Shown here piece by piece: positions 8,412 to 16,710 of a stretch of DNA of 64,000 nt; within the stretch, counting starts at the first letter, position 1; each line of letters opens with the position of its first letter. The stretch lies in contig NZ_JACHNX010000001.1 in assembly GCF_014199595.1 (NCBI RefSeq), forward strand, positions 248,001-312,000, given 5' to 3'. This DNA is from Sphingomonas yabuuchiae (lineage in GTDB: Bacteria > Pseudomonadota > Alphaproteobacteria > Sphingomonadales > Sphingomonadaceae). The translations under genes were made by a program, and so were the position numbers. Under the pieces are notes generated by a model. It ran no database searches and was not told the origin of the DNA. It saw only the letters and a list, made by a program, of their open reading frames with translations.

Positions 8412-10511
8412 ATGAGGTTGCGTGGCGTAATGGCGATCGCGCCGGTGTGGGCGCTGGTGTCGGTCTTGGCGGCGGGGGGCGCCGGGGCCCAGAATGCGGA
8501 AAAGCAGGCGGCGAAACAGGCGGGGCGGCCCGTAGCGGCCGAGCGCGGCCCGCAAACGGGGCCGGTCCCCGCCTGGGTCACGCGGTCCGAACCGCTGGCG
8601 GTGCCCAGCGATGTCGGCGGCCCGGTCTTCATGCGCCGACAGGATGTCGTGGCGCACATCACCGACCAGGGGCAGGCCCAATATATGGGCTATCGCATCA
8701 AGATCCTGCAATCCAACGCCCTGCAGATCGGCAATATCGCCATCGCCTGGGACCCGGCGGCGGGGCCGCCGATCGTCCATGGCATCCATGTCATCCGCGA
8801 CGGCCAGACGATCGACGCGATGAAGGCCGCCGCGTTCGAGGTGCTGCGCCGCGAGGGCAAGCTGGAAGAGGCGATGCTCGACGGCACGCTGACCGCCGTG
8901 CTGCGCGTGCCCGACCTGCGCGTCGGCGACGAGCTGGAGGTCGAATGGACGACCTTTGCCAAGGACCCGACCATGGGCGGCAAGGCATCGGGCCTGCTGG
9001 TGCTGGCCGCCAGCCCGGCGCCCGGTCGCTATCATCTGGGGCTGAACTGGGAGGCCGGGCACAAGCCGCAGCTGAAGATCAGCCCGGACATGACCGCCGC
9101 GCTGAAGACGCAGGACCAGGGCGTCGACTTCCACTTCGACAATCCCGCGACGCTGACCCCGCCCAAGGATGCGCCGCCGCGTTACCAGTGGCAGCGCATC
9201 GTCGAATATAGCGATTTCGCCGACTGGCCCTCGGTGTCCCGCCACTTCGCCCCGCTCTATACCAAGGCGGCGACCCTCGCGCCCAATTCCCCGCTGCGCC
9301 AGGAAGCGGCGCGGATCGCTGCGGCTGCGCCCAAGCCGCTCGACCGGGCGGCCGCCGCGCTGAAGCTGGTCCAGCAGGATGTCCGCTACATCTATGTCGG
9401 GCTGAACGGCGGTAACCTGACCCCCGCCTCGGCCGACGAGACGTGGCAGCGGCGCTATGGCGACTGCAAGGGCAAGACCGCGCTGCTGCTGGCCCTGCTC
9501 CGCGAACTGGGGATCGAGGCAGAGGCGGTGCTCGTCAATTCCAACGCCGCCGATGACGGGTTCGACCAGCGTCTGTCGGGCCCGCAACTGTTCGACCATG
9601 TGCTGGTCCGTGCGCATATCGACGGCGCAACCTATTGGCTGGACGGAACGATGCCCGCCGTCGTGCCGCCCGCCGCGCGGCCGGTCTTTCCGGTGCAATG
9701 GGTCTTGCCGCTGACCACGCGCGGCGAGGCGCTGGAAAAGCTGAACCGGCCGCTGCCCGACGTGCCGGATGAGACGACGCTGTACGACATCGACACGCGG
9801 GCCGGGTTCGACAAGCCCGCCAGGATCACCTCCACCACGATCACGCGCGGCGTCGCCGGGCTTCAGCAGCAGGTGCAGTTCTCGGCGGTGACGCCGGGGC
9901 AGATGCTCGACGCCTTTCGCCAGCAACTGACCGGCGATTTCTGGCAGGCGATCGACAGCGTGCAGTGGCGTTACGACCAGAAGGCGCAGGCGAGCATCCT
10001 GACGATCGCAGGCACCGGCACGGTCGACTGGGACAAGGATGATTACGGTGGCCGCTCCCTCGCACTGCCCGGCGGCGGCTTCAGCCCGCCCGATCGCCGC
10101 GTGCGCAGCGCCGATCAGCCGCAGGGCGTGCCCTTCTATTCCAAGCCCGAATATAGCTGCCACGTCACCACCGTCCGCCTGCCCACAGGCACCGACGCGA
10201 AGCAATGGTCGTCCAAGCCCAGCTTCGACACGATGATGTTCGGCCGCCATTACCGCCGCGCCTGGGAGATGCGCGACGGCACCATCCGCATGGTCCGGGG
10301 CTCGCGCGTCGAACAGCCCGAGATCGATGCCGCCATGGCGGCGCGCGACAATGGCCGGATCGACGCCTTCGACAACAGCATGGCCTGGATCTTCTATGCG
10401 CCGAAGGGGACGAAGCCCGGCGTCGGCCAGGGCGAGACGGTGCCCGCCAGCTACGACCATGACTGGATCGCCGATCCCGCGCCGTGCATGTCGACCGCCA
10501 AGGGGGTGTGA
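8412..10511 (+). CDS. Exported DUF3857 / transglutaminase-like protein
   Basis: 699 residues. The ATG at 8412 has GGGGAGGA upstream and starts a signal peptide ('MRLRGVMAIAPVWALVSVLAAGGAGAQ'). The N-terminal DUF3857 domain (about 45-270) is followed by a transglutaminase-like core. The catalytic cysteine is in 'RRYGDCKGKTALLLALLRELGIEA' near residue 353, the histidine in 'LFDHVLVRAHIDG' and the aspartate in 'YWLDGTMP'. A beta-rich DUF2569/3858-like tail follows. Such proteins are periplasmic or lipid-surface proteins of unknown substrate; transglutaminase or peptidase activity is inferred from the intact triad. It is transcribed alone, away from pncB. Confidence 0.85.
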   Translation: MRLRGVMAIAPVWALVSVLAAGGAGAQNAEKQAAKQAGRPVAAERGPQTGPVPAWVTRSEPLAVPSDVGGPVFMRRQDVVAHITDQGQAQYMGYRIKILQSNALQIGNIAIAWDPAAGPPIVHGIHVIRDGQTIDAMKAAAFEVLRREGKLEEAMLDGTLTAVLRVPDLRVGDELEVEWTTFAKDPTMGGKASGLLVLAASPAPGRYHLGLNWEAGHKPQLKISPDMTAALKTQDQGVDFHFDNPATLTPPKDAPPRYQWQRIVEYSDFADWPSVSRHFAPLYTKAATLAPNSPLRQEAARIAAAAPKPLDRAAAALKLVQQDVRYIYVGLNGGNLTPASADETWQRRYGDCKGKTALLLALLRELGIEAEAVLVNSNAADDGFDQRLSGPQLFDHVLVRAHIDGATYWLDGTMPAVVPPAARPVFPVQWVLPLTTRGEALEKLNRPLPDVPDETTLYDIDTRAGFDKPARITSTTITRGVAGLQQQVQFSAVTPGQMLDAFRQQLTGDFWQAIDSVQWRYDQKAQASILTIAGTGTVDWDKDDYGGRSLALPGGGFSPPDRRVRSADQPQGVPFYSKPEYSCHVTTVRLPTGTDAKQWSSKPSFDTMMFGRHYRRAWEMRDGTIRMVRGSRVEQPEIDAAMAARDNGRIDAFDNSMAWIFYAPKGTKPGVGQGETVPASYDHDWIADPAPCMSTAKGV

Positions 10512-10521
10512 AACGATCCTG

Positions 10522-10626
10522 CCCTGCAAGAATCCCCCTGCGAATGTCGGGCCGTCGCTCCAGAGCATGCACCACCCCGGCCTTCGCCGGGATGGTGGGG
10601 GGGTCGTCGGGGGTATCCTGCAAGGG
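10522..10626. repeat. Palindromic element upstream of the antiporter gene
   Basis: In the 195-base gap between two co-directional genes there is a 12-bp hairpin CACCACCCCGGC / GCCGGGATGGTG (10570-10581 with 10586-10597, one G-T pair). It is flanked by CCTGCAAG copies at 10523 and 10617 next to C-rich and G-rich blocks. The layout (outer arms, inner hairpin) resembles a REP-type element. The rest of the gap shows no gene. Confidence 0.5.
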
Positions 10627-10706
10627 TGAGGAAACGGCCAAGCTTGTTGATTTTGCGCCCTTTCTGCGCTTTCCCTTGATCGTCGCAGCGGGGGGAGAGC
10701 AGGGCG

Positions 10707-12290
10707 GTGCATCCGGCGGAAGGTTTCGAGCTGATCATCGCCATGTTCCTGGCGGTGGTCGGGCTGCATTATCTGGCGCATCGGCTGTCGCTGCCGCCCG
10801 CCGCCGCGCTGATCGTCGGGGGCGGGGCGATCGCCTTCATGCCCGGCCTGCCGGGGATCACCATCGATCCCGAGTTGGTGCTGGTCCTCTTCCTGCCGCC
10901 GCTGTTGATGGACGGAGCGTGGTTCACCGCGATCGCGCCGTTTCGACGGCACATGGTCGGGATATTGTCGCTGGCGGTCGGTGCGGTGTTCTTCACCACC
11001 GCCATCGTCGCGGTCGTGACCAAGCTGCTGCTGCCCGCGCTGCCCTGGGCCGCCTGTGTCGCGCTGGGCGCGATCCTGTCGCCGCCCGATGCGGTGTCGG
11101 CACGCGCGGTGTTGCAGCGCGTGCGCCTGCCGCGACGGCTGTCGACCCTGCTGGAGGGCGAGAGCCTGCTCAACGATGCTGCCGGGCTGGTGCTGTTCCG
11201 CTTCGCCGTCGCCGCCGTCCTGACCGGCGGATTCAGCCTGGGCGCGGCGGTGGGCAGCTTCTTCCTGCTGGTACTGGGCGGGATCGCGGTCGGTGCGGCG
11301 ATCGGCGCGGCCTGGGTCCTGCTGCTCCGGCGGCTCGGCGACGATACGCTGATGATCGCGCTGACGCTGCTGGTCTGCTGGAGCGCCTATATCGCGGGCG
11401 AGCTGCTCCATGTCTCGGGCGTGATCGCGGTGGTCACGGCGGGGCTAACCTGCGGCTGGTACCAGCATGTCGTGTTCAGCGCGAGCGTGCGCATCCGGGC
11501 GCTCGCCTTTTGGCAGGTGCTGGTCTTCCTGCTTGAAGCGGCGGTGTTCACCCTGATCGGCCTGTCACTGCGCGGCCTGTCGGAGCGGGTCGGCGATCCG
11601 GCGGTGGTGATCGATACCATGGGCCTGCCGGTGCTGGTCATCGTGGCGGCGGTGATCGTCGCGCGGTTCGTGTGGATATTCGGGGTCGATGCGGTCGTGG
11701 CGGGCCTGCGCCGCGTCGGTTGGCGGATCGCCCGGCCGCTGGGAGGGCGCGCCGCGCTGGTGATGAGCTGGGCGGGCATGCGCGGCGTCGTGACGCTGGC
11801 GGTCGCGCTGTCGCTGCCCGAACAGATGCCCGCGCGCGACCTGATGCTGGTGACGGCCTTCGTCGTCATCCTCGTCACCGTGCTGGTGCAGGGCACGTCG
11901 CTGGGCTGGGTGATCCGGCGGGCCGCACCGCGCGAGGATCCCGCCTCGCATCCCCCGCTCAACCTTCACGCGGCGGAGGCGGCGATGTTCCGCGTCCAGC
12001 TGGTCGCCGTGGAGCGCGAGGCGCATGACGATGACGGGCAGCTGATCCACCCGCAATTGCTGCGCCGTTACCAGGCGCGTGCGACGGCCGGGCAGAATTT
12101 CGAGGGCAGCGCCGAGGAACTCACGGCCGCGATCACGAGCCATTTCGACGTCATCATCGCCGCCGTCACGGCGGGCCGCGCCGAACTGGTCCGCCTGCAC
12201 CGCGCTGGCGAGATCGACGACGAGACGCTGCACGATCTGGAACATGACCTGGATCTGGAGGAACTGGCCGCCACCGCCGCCAAGGGGTGA
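10707..12290 (+). CDS. CPA1-family Na+(K+)/H+ antiporter
   Basis: 527 residues, GTG start at 10707 behind GGGGGAGAGC. About 12 hydrophobic segments are followed by a charged cytoplasmic tail of ~120 residues. CPA1/NhaP features: 'LFLPPLLMDGAWF', 'LGAILSPPDAVSARAVL' (the transport aspartate motif), 'LLEGESLLNDAAGLVLFRFA' (E-S-L-L-N-D motif) and 'VMSWAGMRGVVTLAVALSLP'. It exchanges monovalent cations for protons in the inner membrane for pH and salt homeostasis. The ion cannot be read from sequence. The tail ('ITSHFDVIIAAVTAGRAELVRLHRAGEIDDETLHDLEHDLD') is the usual C-terminal domain of bacterial CPA1 members. Confidence 0.93.
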   Translation: MHPAEGFELIIAMFLAVVGLHYLAHRLSLPPAAALIVGGGAIAFMPGLPGITIDPELVLVLFLPPLLMDGAWFTAIAPFRRHMVGILSLAVGAVFFTTAIVAVVTKLLLPALPWAACVALGAILSPPDAVSARAVLQRVRLPRRLSTLLEGESLLNDAAGLVLFRFAVAAVLTGGFSLGAAVGSFFLLVLGGIAVGAAIGAAWVLLLRRLGDDTLMIALTLLVCWSAYIAGELLHVSGVIAVVTAGLTCGWYQHVVFSASVRIRALAFWQVLVFLLEAAVFTLIGLSLRGLSERVGDPAVVIDTMGLPVLVIVAAVIVARFVWIFGVDAVVAGLRRVGWRIARPLGGRAALVMSWAGMRGVVTLAVALSLPEQMPARDLMLVTAFVVILVTVLVQGTSLGWVIRRAAPREDPASHPPLNLHAAEAAMFRVQLVAVEREAHDDDGQLIHPQLLRRYQARATAGQNFEGSAEELTAAITSHFDVIIAAVTAGRAELVRLHRAGEIDDETLHDLEHDLDLEELAATAAKG

Positions 12291-12352
12291 GGCCGGATCG
12301 CCGCTGGGCCACCTCGCGTTGTGCGGGAGGGCAGACCTTGAGGAGACATCTG

Positions 12353-12943
12353 ATGGCCGACCATATCCTGATCTTCTACGGTTCCTACCGTTCCGATCGG
12401 CAGGGCATCCGGCTGGCCGATTATCTGGTCCGATCCTTCCGCGAACGCGGTGCCGAACCGGAGTTGATCGACGCCAAGGCGGTCGGGCTACCCATGCTGG
12501 ACCGGATGTACAAGGAATATTCGGCCGGTGAAGCGCCCGAGGCGATGGAGACGCTCGCCGCCAAGATCCGCGCCGCCGATGCCTTCGTCTTCGTGACCGG
12601 CGAATATAATTGGGGGCAGCAGCCGGGGCTGAAGAACCTCACCGATCACTTCCTTGAGGAATGGTATTGGCGCCCCGCCGCCATCGCCAGCTATTCGGCC
12701 GGACGGCTGGCGGGCGCGCATGCCAGCGTCGCCTGGCATGGCACGCTGAGCGAAATGGGGATGGTCGTGGTGTCCAGCACGCTGACCGTCGGCGGCATCG
12801 GCCAGACGCTGGATGCCGGGGGGCAGCCGACCGGCGATGGCGGGGCCGCGCTGTCGCGCAGCTTTCCGCGCTTCGCCGACGATCTCGCCTGGTGGACCCA
12901 GGCGGCGCGGGAACAGCGGGCGAAGGTCGCCCCGCCTTACTGA
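12353..12943 (+). CDS. NADPH-dependent FMN reductase family protein
   Basis: 196 residues from the ATG at 12353, which follows GAGGAGAC. Flavodoxin-like fold: 'ILIFYGSYRSDRQGIRLADYL' forms the phosphate-binding loop, and 'ADAFVFVTGEYNWGQQPGLKNLTDHFLEEW' is the typical FMN-binding GEYNxxxPGxLKN signature. It would reduce FMN, quinones or similar acceptors in the cytoplasm. The substrate is unknown. It lies 62 bases after the antiporter and could be co-transcribed with it. Confidence 0.9.
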   Translation: MADHILIFYGSYRSDRQGIRLADYLVRSFRERGAEPELIDAKAVGLPMLDRMYKEYSAGEAPEAMETLAAKIRAADAFVFVTGEYNWGQQPGLKNLTDHFLEEWYWRPAAIASYSAGRLAGAHASVAWHGTLSEMGMVVVSSTLTVGGIGQTLDAGGQPTGDGGAALSRSFPRFADDLAWWTQAAREQRAKVAPPY

Positions 12944-12985
12944 ACTTCCCCTCCCCTGAAGGGGGCGAAAGCTTCTATACTATCG
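12944..12985. repeat. Short C-rich/G-rich palindrome at a convergent junction
   Basis: The 42-base gap between convergent genes carries CCCC-TGAA-GGGG within CCCTCCCCTGAAGGGGGCG, a single-arm version of the CCTCCCCT/AGGGGAGG repeat seen elsewhere in the window. It may act as a weak bidirectional terminator. Confidence 0.5.
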
Positions 12986-13696
12986 TCAGATCACCGTGCC
13001 GGTCAGCGTCCCGATCAGCGCGGTCACGCCCATCGCCAGCGCGCCCAGCAGGACCACGCGCGCCATGCCGCGCCCGACCGGCGCGCCGCCCGCTTTCGCG
13101 CCGAGCGCGCCCAGCACCGCCAGCAGGACCAGCGCCGTCGCGGGTGTCAGATAGAGGACCCAGGCTCGGGGTGACAGCGCGGCGGCCAGTACGGGCAGGA
13201 TCGCGCCCCCGCTGAACGCCCCCGCCGAAAACAGTGCCGCCTGGAGCGGGTCGGAGCCGCCGTCATCGGCCAGCCCCAGTTCGTCACGGCGATGCGCGCC
13301 CAGCGCGTCATGCGCCATCATCTGTTCGGCCACCTGCCGCGCCAGCCCCGCCTCGACCCCGCGCTGTTCGTAGATCGCGGCCAGTTCGCGCGTTTCGGCC
13401 AGCGGCGCACGGACCAACTCCGCCGCCTCGCGCGCCAGATCGGCCTGCTCGGTATCGGCCTGCGAACTGACCGAGACATATTCCCCCGCCGCCATCGACA
13501 GCGCGCCGCCGACCAGAGCGGCGATCCCGGCCACCAGCACGGCGCCCGCCGTCGCACCCGGCGCGGCCGCGACGCCGACGATCAGGCTGGAGACCGAGAT
13601 GATGCCGTCATTGGCCCCCAGCACGGCGGCGCGAAGCCAGCCCGTGCGATGAACCAGATGCTGTTCGCCCATGGCGTGAATGGTGGTCTGGCTCAT
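12986..13696 (-). CDS. VIT1/CCC1 family Fe2+/Mn2+ transporter
   Basis: 236 residues. Typical family opening 'HLVHRTGWLRAAVLGANDGIISVSSLIVGVAAA', then a second helix ending in 'ALSMAAGEYVSVSSQADTEQADL'. A charged cytoplasmic segment rich in Glu ('REAAELVRAPLAETRELAAIYEQRGVEAGLARQVAEQM') forms the metal-binding domain, and three more membrane segments follow. Members move iron or manganese out of the cytosol. The gene lies about 100 bases downstream of tRNA-Ser on the same strand and converges with the FMN reductase gene. Confidence 0.92.
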   Translation of the reverse strand: MSQTTIHAMGEQHLVHRTGWLRAAVLGANDGIISVSSLIVGVAAAPGATAGAVLVAGIAALVGGALSMAAGEYVSVSSQADTEQADLAREAAELVRAPLAETRELAAIYEQRGVEAGLARQVAEQMMAHDALGAHRRDELGLADDGGSDPLQAALFSAGAFSGGAILPVLAAALSPRAWVLYLTPATALVLLAVLGALGAKAGGAPVGRGMARVVLLGALAMGVTALIGTLTGTVI

Positions 13697-13797
13697 GGGA
13701 TGTCCTCAGGCATGCCGGACGCGCAGGATCCGGGGCGCGCCTGTGGCGGGGGCTCGTCCGGGCGGTCGATGGAATGTCGGGAAGCGGCGGCGCAATA

Positions 13798-13887
13798 TGG
13801 CGGAGACGGAGGGATTCGAACCCTCGGTACGGTTTCCCGTACGACGCTTTAGCAAAGCGTTGGTTTCAGCCACTCACCCACGTCTCC
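13798..13887 (-). tRNA. tRNA-Ser (anticodon GCT)
   Basis: Read on the minus strand, the seven-base acceptor stem GGAGACG pairs with CGTCTCC and is followed by discriminator G and an encoded CCA (13800-13798). The T arm carries GGTTCGAATCC. The anticodon loop CTTTGCTAA holds anticodon GCT. A long variable arm (GTCGTACGG-GAAA-CCGTAC) is typical of serine tRNA. It decodes AGC/AGU. Confidence 0.96.
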
Positions 13888-14052
13888 GGCTGCGGCGAGG
13901 TGCGGCTATAGCGGGCCCGGTGGAGGCAATCAACCGGGTCTGGGCGGGATTTTATCAGGAAAATCGACTAATCCTCATTTCGTCATTCATTGCGCCGCAA
14001 GCTGCGGGCTGGTTAACGTGGCCTATCGGTTCGCCGGGGGAGTTGAGAATTC

Positions 14053-14817
14053 ATGCGTATCGTCTGTCTGGGCCTGTCATGGCGTCTGTCCCTGCTGGCT
14101 GGCCTGGCCATGGTCGCCACCGCGCCGGTTGCGGCGCAGGTCCGCACGATCGACCCCAATCAGGGCATCGACAGCGACCTCGGCACCCAGCCTTCGCGCC
14201 CCGCACCCCAGCAGAGCGCACCGCCGCAGGACTATGATCCGCCGGTCCAGTCGACCCCGCCCGCCCAGCAACCGCCGGTCACGACCACGCCTGGCACCCC
14301 CGATTCGCGCGCGGCCCAGACCACGCAGGCCGCCGATACGTTCGAGCGTGACGACCTGCTGGCGGCGGGTGAGGGTGTGTTCGGACAGGGCGCCGAGGGG
14401 CTGGCGGGCATCATCGAGCGTATCCTGCGCGAACAGGGGCGGCCCAACGCCTATATCGCCGGGCGCGAGGCGTCGGGCGCGTTCGTCGTCGGCCTGCGCT
14501 ATGGCTCGGGCGTGATGACCCACAAGGTCGAGGGGCAGATGCCGGTCTATTGGACCGGGCCGTCGCTGGGCTTCGATATCGGCGGCGATGCGAACAAGGT
14601 GTTCGTGCTGGTCTACAACCTCTACGACACCGAGGAACTGTTCCACCGCTTCCCGGCGGCCGAGGGGCGGCTGTATTTCGTCGGCGGGTTCGCCGCGACC
14701 TATTTGCGGCGCGGCAATGTCGTGCTGATCCCGGTGCGGCTGGGCGTCGGTTGGCGCGCGGGCGTCAATGTCGGGTATATGAACTTCACGCACAAGGCGC
14801 GGTGGTTGCCGTTCTGA
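14053..14817 (+). CDS. eipA: DUF1134 envelope protein (EipA-like)
   Basis: 254 residues with a signal peptide ending 'VATAPVAAQ', then a ~75-residue Pro/Gln/Thr-rich linker, then the DUF1134 domain (about 95-254: 'FERDDLLAAGEGVFGQGAEGLAGIIERILREQGRPNAYI', 'GLRYGSGVMTHK', 'VYWTGPSLGFDIGGDANKVFVLVYNL', 'RLYFVGGFAATYLRRG', ending 'FTHKARWLPF'). DUF1134 includes EipA of Brucella/Caulobacter, a periplasmic beta-barrel protein needed for envelope integrity. The domain looks complete. It converges on the NIF3-like/pyrC pair across a palindromic repeat. Confidence 0.9.
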   Translation: MRIVCLGLSWRLSLLAGLAMVATAPVAAQVRTIDPNQGIDSDLGTQPSRPAPQQSAPPQDYDPPVQSTPPAQQPPVTTTPGTPDSRAAQTTQAADTFERDDLLAAGEGVFGQGAEGLAGIIERILREQGRPNAYIAGREASGAFVVGLRYGSGVMTHKVEGQMPVYWTGPSLGFDIGGDANKVFVLVYNLYDTEELFHRFPAAEGRLYFVGGFAATYLRRGNVVLIPVRLGVGWRAGVNVGYMNFTHKARWLPF

Positions 14818-14849
14818 TCGGGTCTTGAGGGCCGGGGGATTCCCTTGGC

Positions 14850-14932
14850 CTTCGACTTCGCTCAGGCTGAACGGTGGTGGGGTAGTGTGGCCAGGCTTTT
14901 ACAACGGCCGTTCAGGCTGAGTGAAGTCGAAG
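14850..14932. repeat. Inverted repeat, family A (convergent junction)
   Basis: Two 25-base arms (14850-14874 and 14908-14932) are inverted copies with 23 of 25 positions matching; the core is TTCGACTTCGCTCAGGCTGA. The same arm sequence recurs at 33362-33443. It lies between the convergent eipA-like and NIF3-like genes and could form a bidirectional transcription terminator. Confidence 0.85.
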
Positions 14933-14945
14933 CCCACGCTCGACC

Positions 14946-15347
14946 CTATCCCCGCACCAGCAACCGATAAGGCTCGCTGACGGCCATCACCGGCACGTCC
15001 CAGGGATGCGCGGCGAGCAGGGCGTCCGCCAGCGCCTCCACATCCGCCTCCGCATCATGGATCGCGGTCAGGATGACGGTCGGCGACCAGCTCGCCGCAC
15101 CGACCGCGCCCAGGGTCGGCACTGCGCCCACGCCCGGCCGGAACCCCTCATAGCCGAGCGCCAGCTCGACCACTTCGCGATATTGCCCGAAATCGCCGAG
15201 CGGGGCTGTGCGCAGGATCGCCAGCAGCGCGGCGGCGGTGGGATCGTCCTCCACCGCCGCCGGATGGCCCGCCATCAGCGCCGCCAGCGTGGCGGGTGCG
15301 ACCGGGCAATAGACCCGGATGTCCCGCACCCACCGGCTCTCGCTCAT
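14946..15347 (-). CDS. Stand-alone NIF3/CutA-like (PII-fold) domain protein
   Basis: 133 residues, ATG at 15347 overlapping the pyrC stop by four bases. It has no signal peptide. The second half ('FGQYREVVELALGYEGFRPGVGAVPTLGAVG', then 'VILTAIHDAEADVEALADALLAAHPWDVPVMAVSEPYRLL') resembles the PII/CutA-like insert domain of NIF3/YqfO proteins, including the G-x-F-x-P-G-x-G-A-x-P-x-x-G block and the H-P-W/Y-x-V-P motif. NIF3 metal-site domains are absent, so this is the small regulatory-like domain alone. Translational coupling to dihydroorotase suggests a link with pyrimidine synthesis, which is inference. The function is unknown. Confidence 0.72.
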   Translation of the reverse strand: MSESRWVRDIRVYCPVAPATLAALMAGHPAAVEDDPTAAALLAILRTAPLGDFGQYREVVELALGYEGFRPGVGAVPTLGAVGAASWSPTVILTAIHDAEADVEALADALLAAHPWDVPVMAVSEPYRLLVRG

Positions 15348-16663
15348 CCGAAATCGACCGCCTCGAAGCGGATCGGCTGGCCGGTCGGCGCATCGGCGAG
15401 CTGGTCTTCCCACATCGCCACCTGGCCGCGCACGATGGTGCCGATCGGCTTGCCGGTCAGTTCCATGCCGGTGAAGGGCGACCAGCCGCACTTGGACTGG
15501 AGCCACCGATCCTCGATGGTCCAGCGCTTCTTCAGGTCGACGATGGTGAAGTCGGCGTCGTAGCCCGCCGCGATCCGCCCCTTGCCGACGATGCCGAAGA
15601 TGCGCTGCGCGCCCGCGCTGGTCAGTTCGATCACGCGCTGAAGCGACAGGCGGCCGTTCGCGGCATGGTCGAGCAGCAGCGGCAGCAAAGTCTGCACGCC
15701 CGGCATCCCGCTCGGGCTGCCCGGATAGGGCTTGGCCTTTTCCTCCAGCGTGTGCGGCGCATGGTCCGAGCCGATCACGTCGGGCACGCCCTGGTTCAGC
15801 CAGTGCCACAGCCCGTCGCGATGCGCGCCCGAGCGGATCGGCGGGTTCATCTGCGCCAGCGTGCCGAGGCGCGGATAGGCTTCCTCGCCCGCCAGCGTCA
15901 GGTGCTGCGGCGTGACTTCGCAGGTCGCGATGTCCTTGTGCTGCGCGATATATTCCAGCTCGGCGGGCGTGGTGACGTGCAGGATGTGGATACGGCGATT
16001 CGCCTCGCGCGCCAGGCGAAGGATGCGACGGGTGGCGAGCAGCGCGCTCTCGTCGTCGCGCCAGACCGGGTGCGACGACGGGTCGCCCTCGATCCGCTCA
16101 TCGGTGCGGGCGTTCATCCGGTCTTCGTCCTCGGCATGGATCGCGACGCGGCGATGGCCCGAGGCGAGCACTTCGGCCAACCGCGCATCCTCGGACACCA
16201 GCAGGTCGCCGGTCGAGGCACCCATGAAGATCTTGACGCCCGCCGTGCCCGGCATCCGTTCCAGTTCGGCCAGGTCGCGGGCATTGTGGTTGGTCGCACC
16301 CACGTAAAAGGCATGGTCGCAGAACATCGTCCTGGCGCGGGTCAGCTTGTCGGTGATCGCCTCGGCCGAATCGGTATTCGGCTTGGTGTTGGGCATTTCG
16401 AACACGGCGGTGACGCCGCCCATCACCGCCGCGCGGCTGCCGCTGGCCAGGTCTTCCTTGTGCATCAGGCCGGGTTCGCGGAAATGCACCTGGCTGTCGA
16501 TCACGCCGGGCAGGATGTCGAGGCCGGTGCAGTCGATCACCCGGCCCGCATCGCCTTTTGCCCCGATCGCCACGATCCGGCCATCGCGCACGCCGACATC
16601 GGCGCGGACGGGGCCGCCGGGGGTGTGGACGGTGCCGCCGGAGAGAAGCAGGTCGAAGGTCAT
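15344..16663 (-). CDS. pyrC: Dihydroorotase
   Basis: 439 residues. It cyclises N-carbamoyl-aspartate to dihydroorotate in de novo pyrimidine synthesis. The amidohydrolase metal motif is 'GVIDSQVHFREPGL' (H-x-H replaced by Q-V-H-F as in some class I DHOases). 'NTKPNT' follows, then 'HAEDEDRMNAR', 'ILHVTTPAELEY', 'CEVTPQHLTL' and 'VIGSDHAPHTLEEKAKPYPGSPSGMPGVQTLLPLLLD'. The first histidine of the usual HxH appears as Gln (D-S-Q-V-H-F), worth checking because it normally binds zinc. The gene overlaps the NIF3-like gene and is divergent from ygfZ with a 47-base spacer. Confidence 0.93.
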   Translation of the reverse strand: MTFDLLLSGGTVHTPGGPVRADVGVRDGRIVAIGAKGDAGRVIDCTGLDILPGVIDSQVHFREPGLMHKEDLASGSRAAVMGGVTAVFEMPNTKPNTDSAEAITDKLTRARTMFCDHAFYVGATNHNARDLAELERMPGTAGVKIFMGASTGDLLVSEDARLAEVLASGHRRVAIHAEDEDRMNARTDERIEGDPSSHPVWRDDESALLATRRILRLAREANRRIHILHVTTPAELEYIAQHKDIATCEVTPQHLTLAGEEAYPRLGTLAQMNPPIRSGAHRDGLWHWLNQGVPDVIGSDHAPHTLEEKAKPYPGSPSGMPGVQTLLPLLLDHAANGRLSLQRVIELTSAGAQRIFGIVGKGRIAAGYDADFTIVDLKKRWTIEDRWLQSKCGWSPFTGMELTGKPIGTIVRGQVAMWEDQLADAPTGQPIRFEAVDFG

Positions 16664-16710
16664 GGCAAACGGGCCTTTCGCATAGGGTCAGGCCCTCCTA
16701 CCTTGCGGTC

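Noticed and set aside
8379-11411. A 1010-codon open frame on the minus strand
   Set aside because: It runs antisense to the DUF3857 and antiporter genes, both with clear domain motifs and ribosome-binding sites. Its translation is Arg/Gln/Pro/His-rich low-complexity sequence with no recognisable family, as expected for the antisense of GC-rich genes.
13798-13887. tRNA-Ser as an integration site for a mobile element
   Set aside because: No integrase, no direct repeat of the tRNA 3' end nearby, and ordinary chromosomal genes on both sides.
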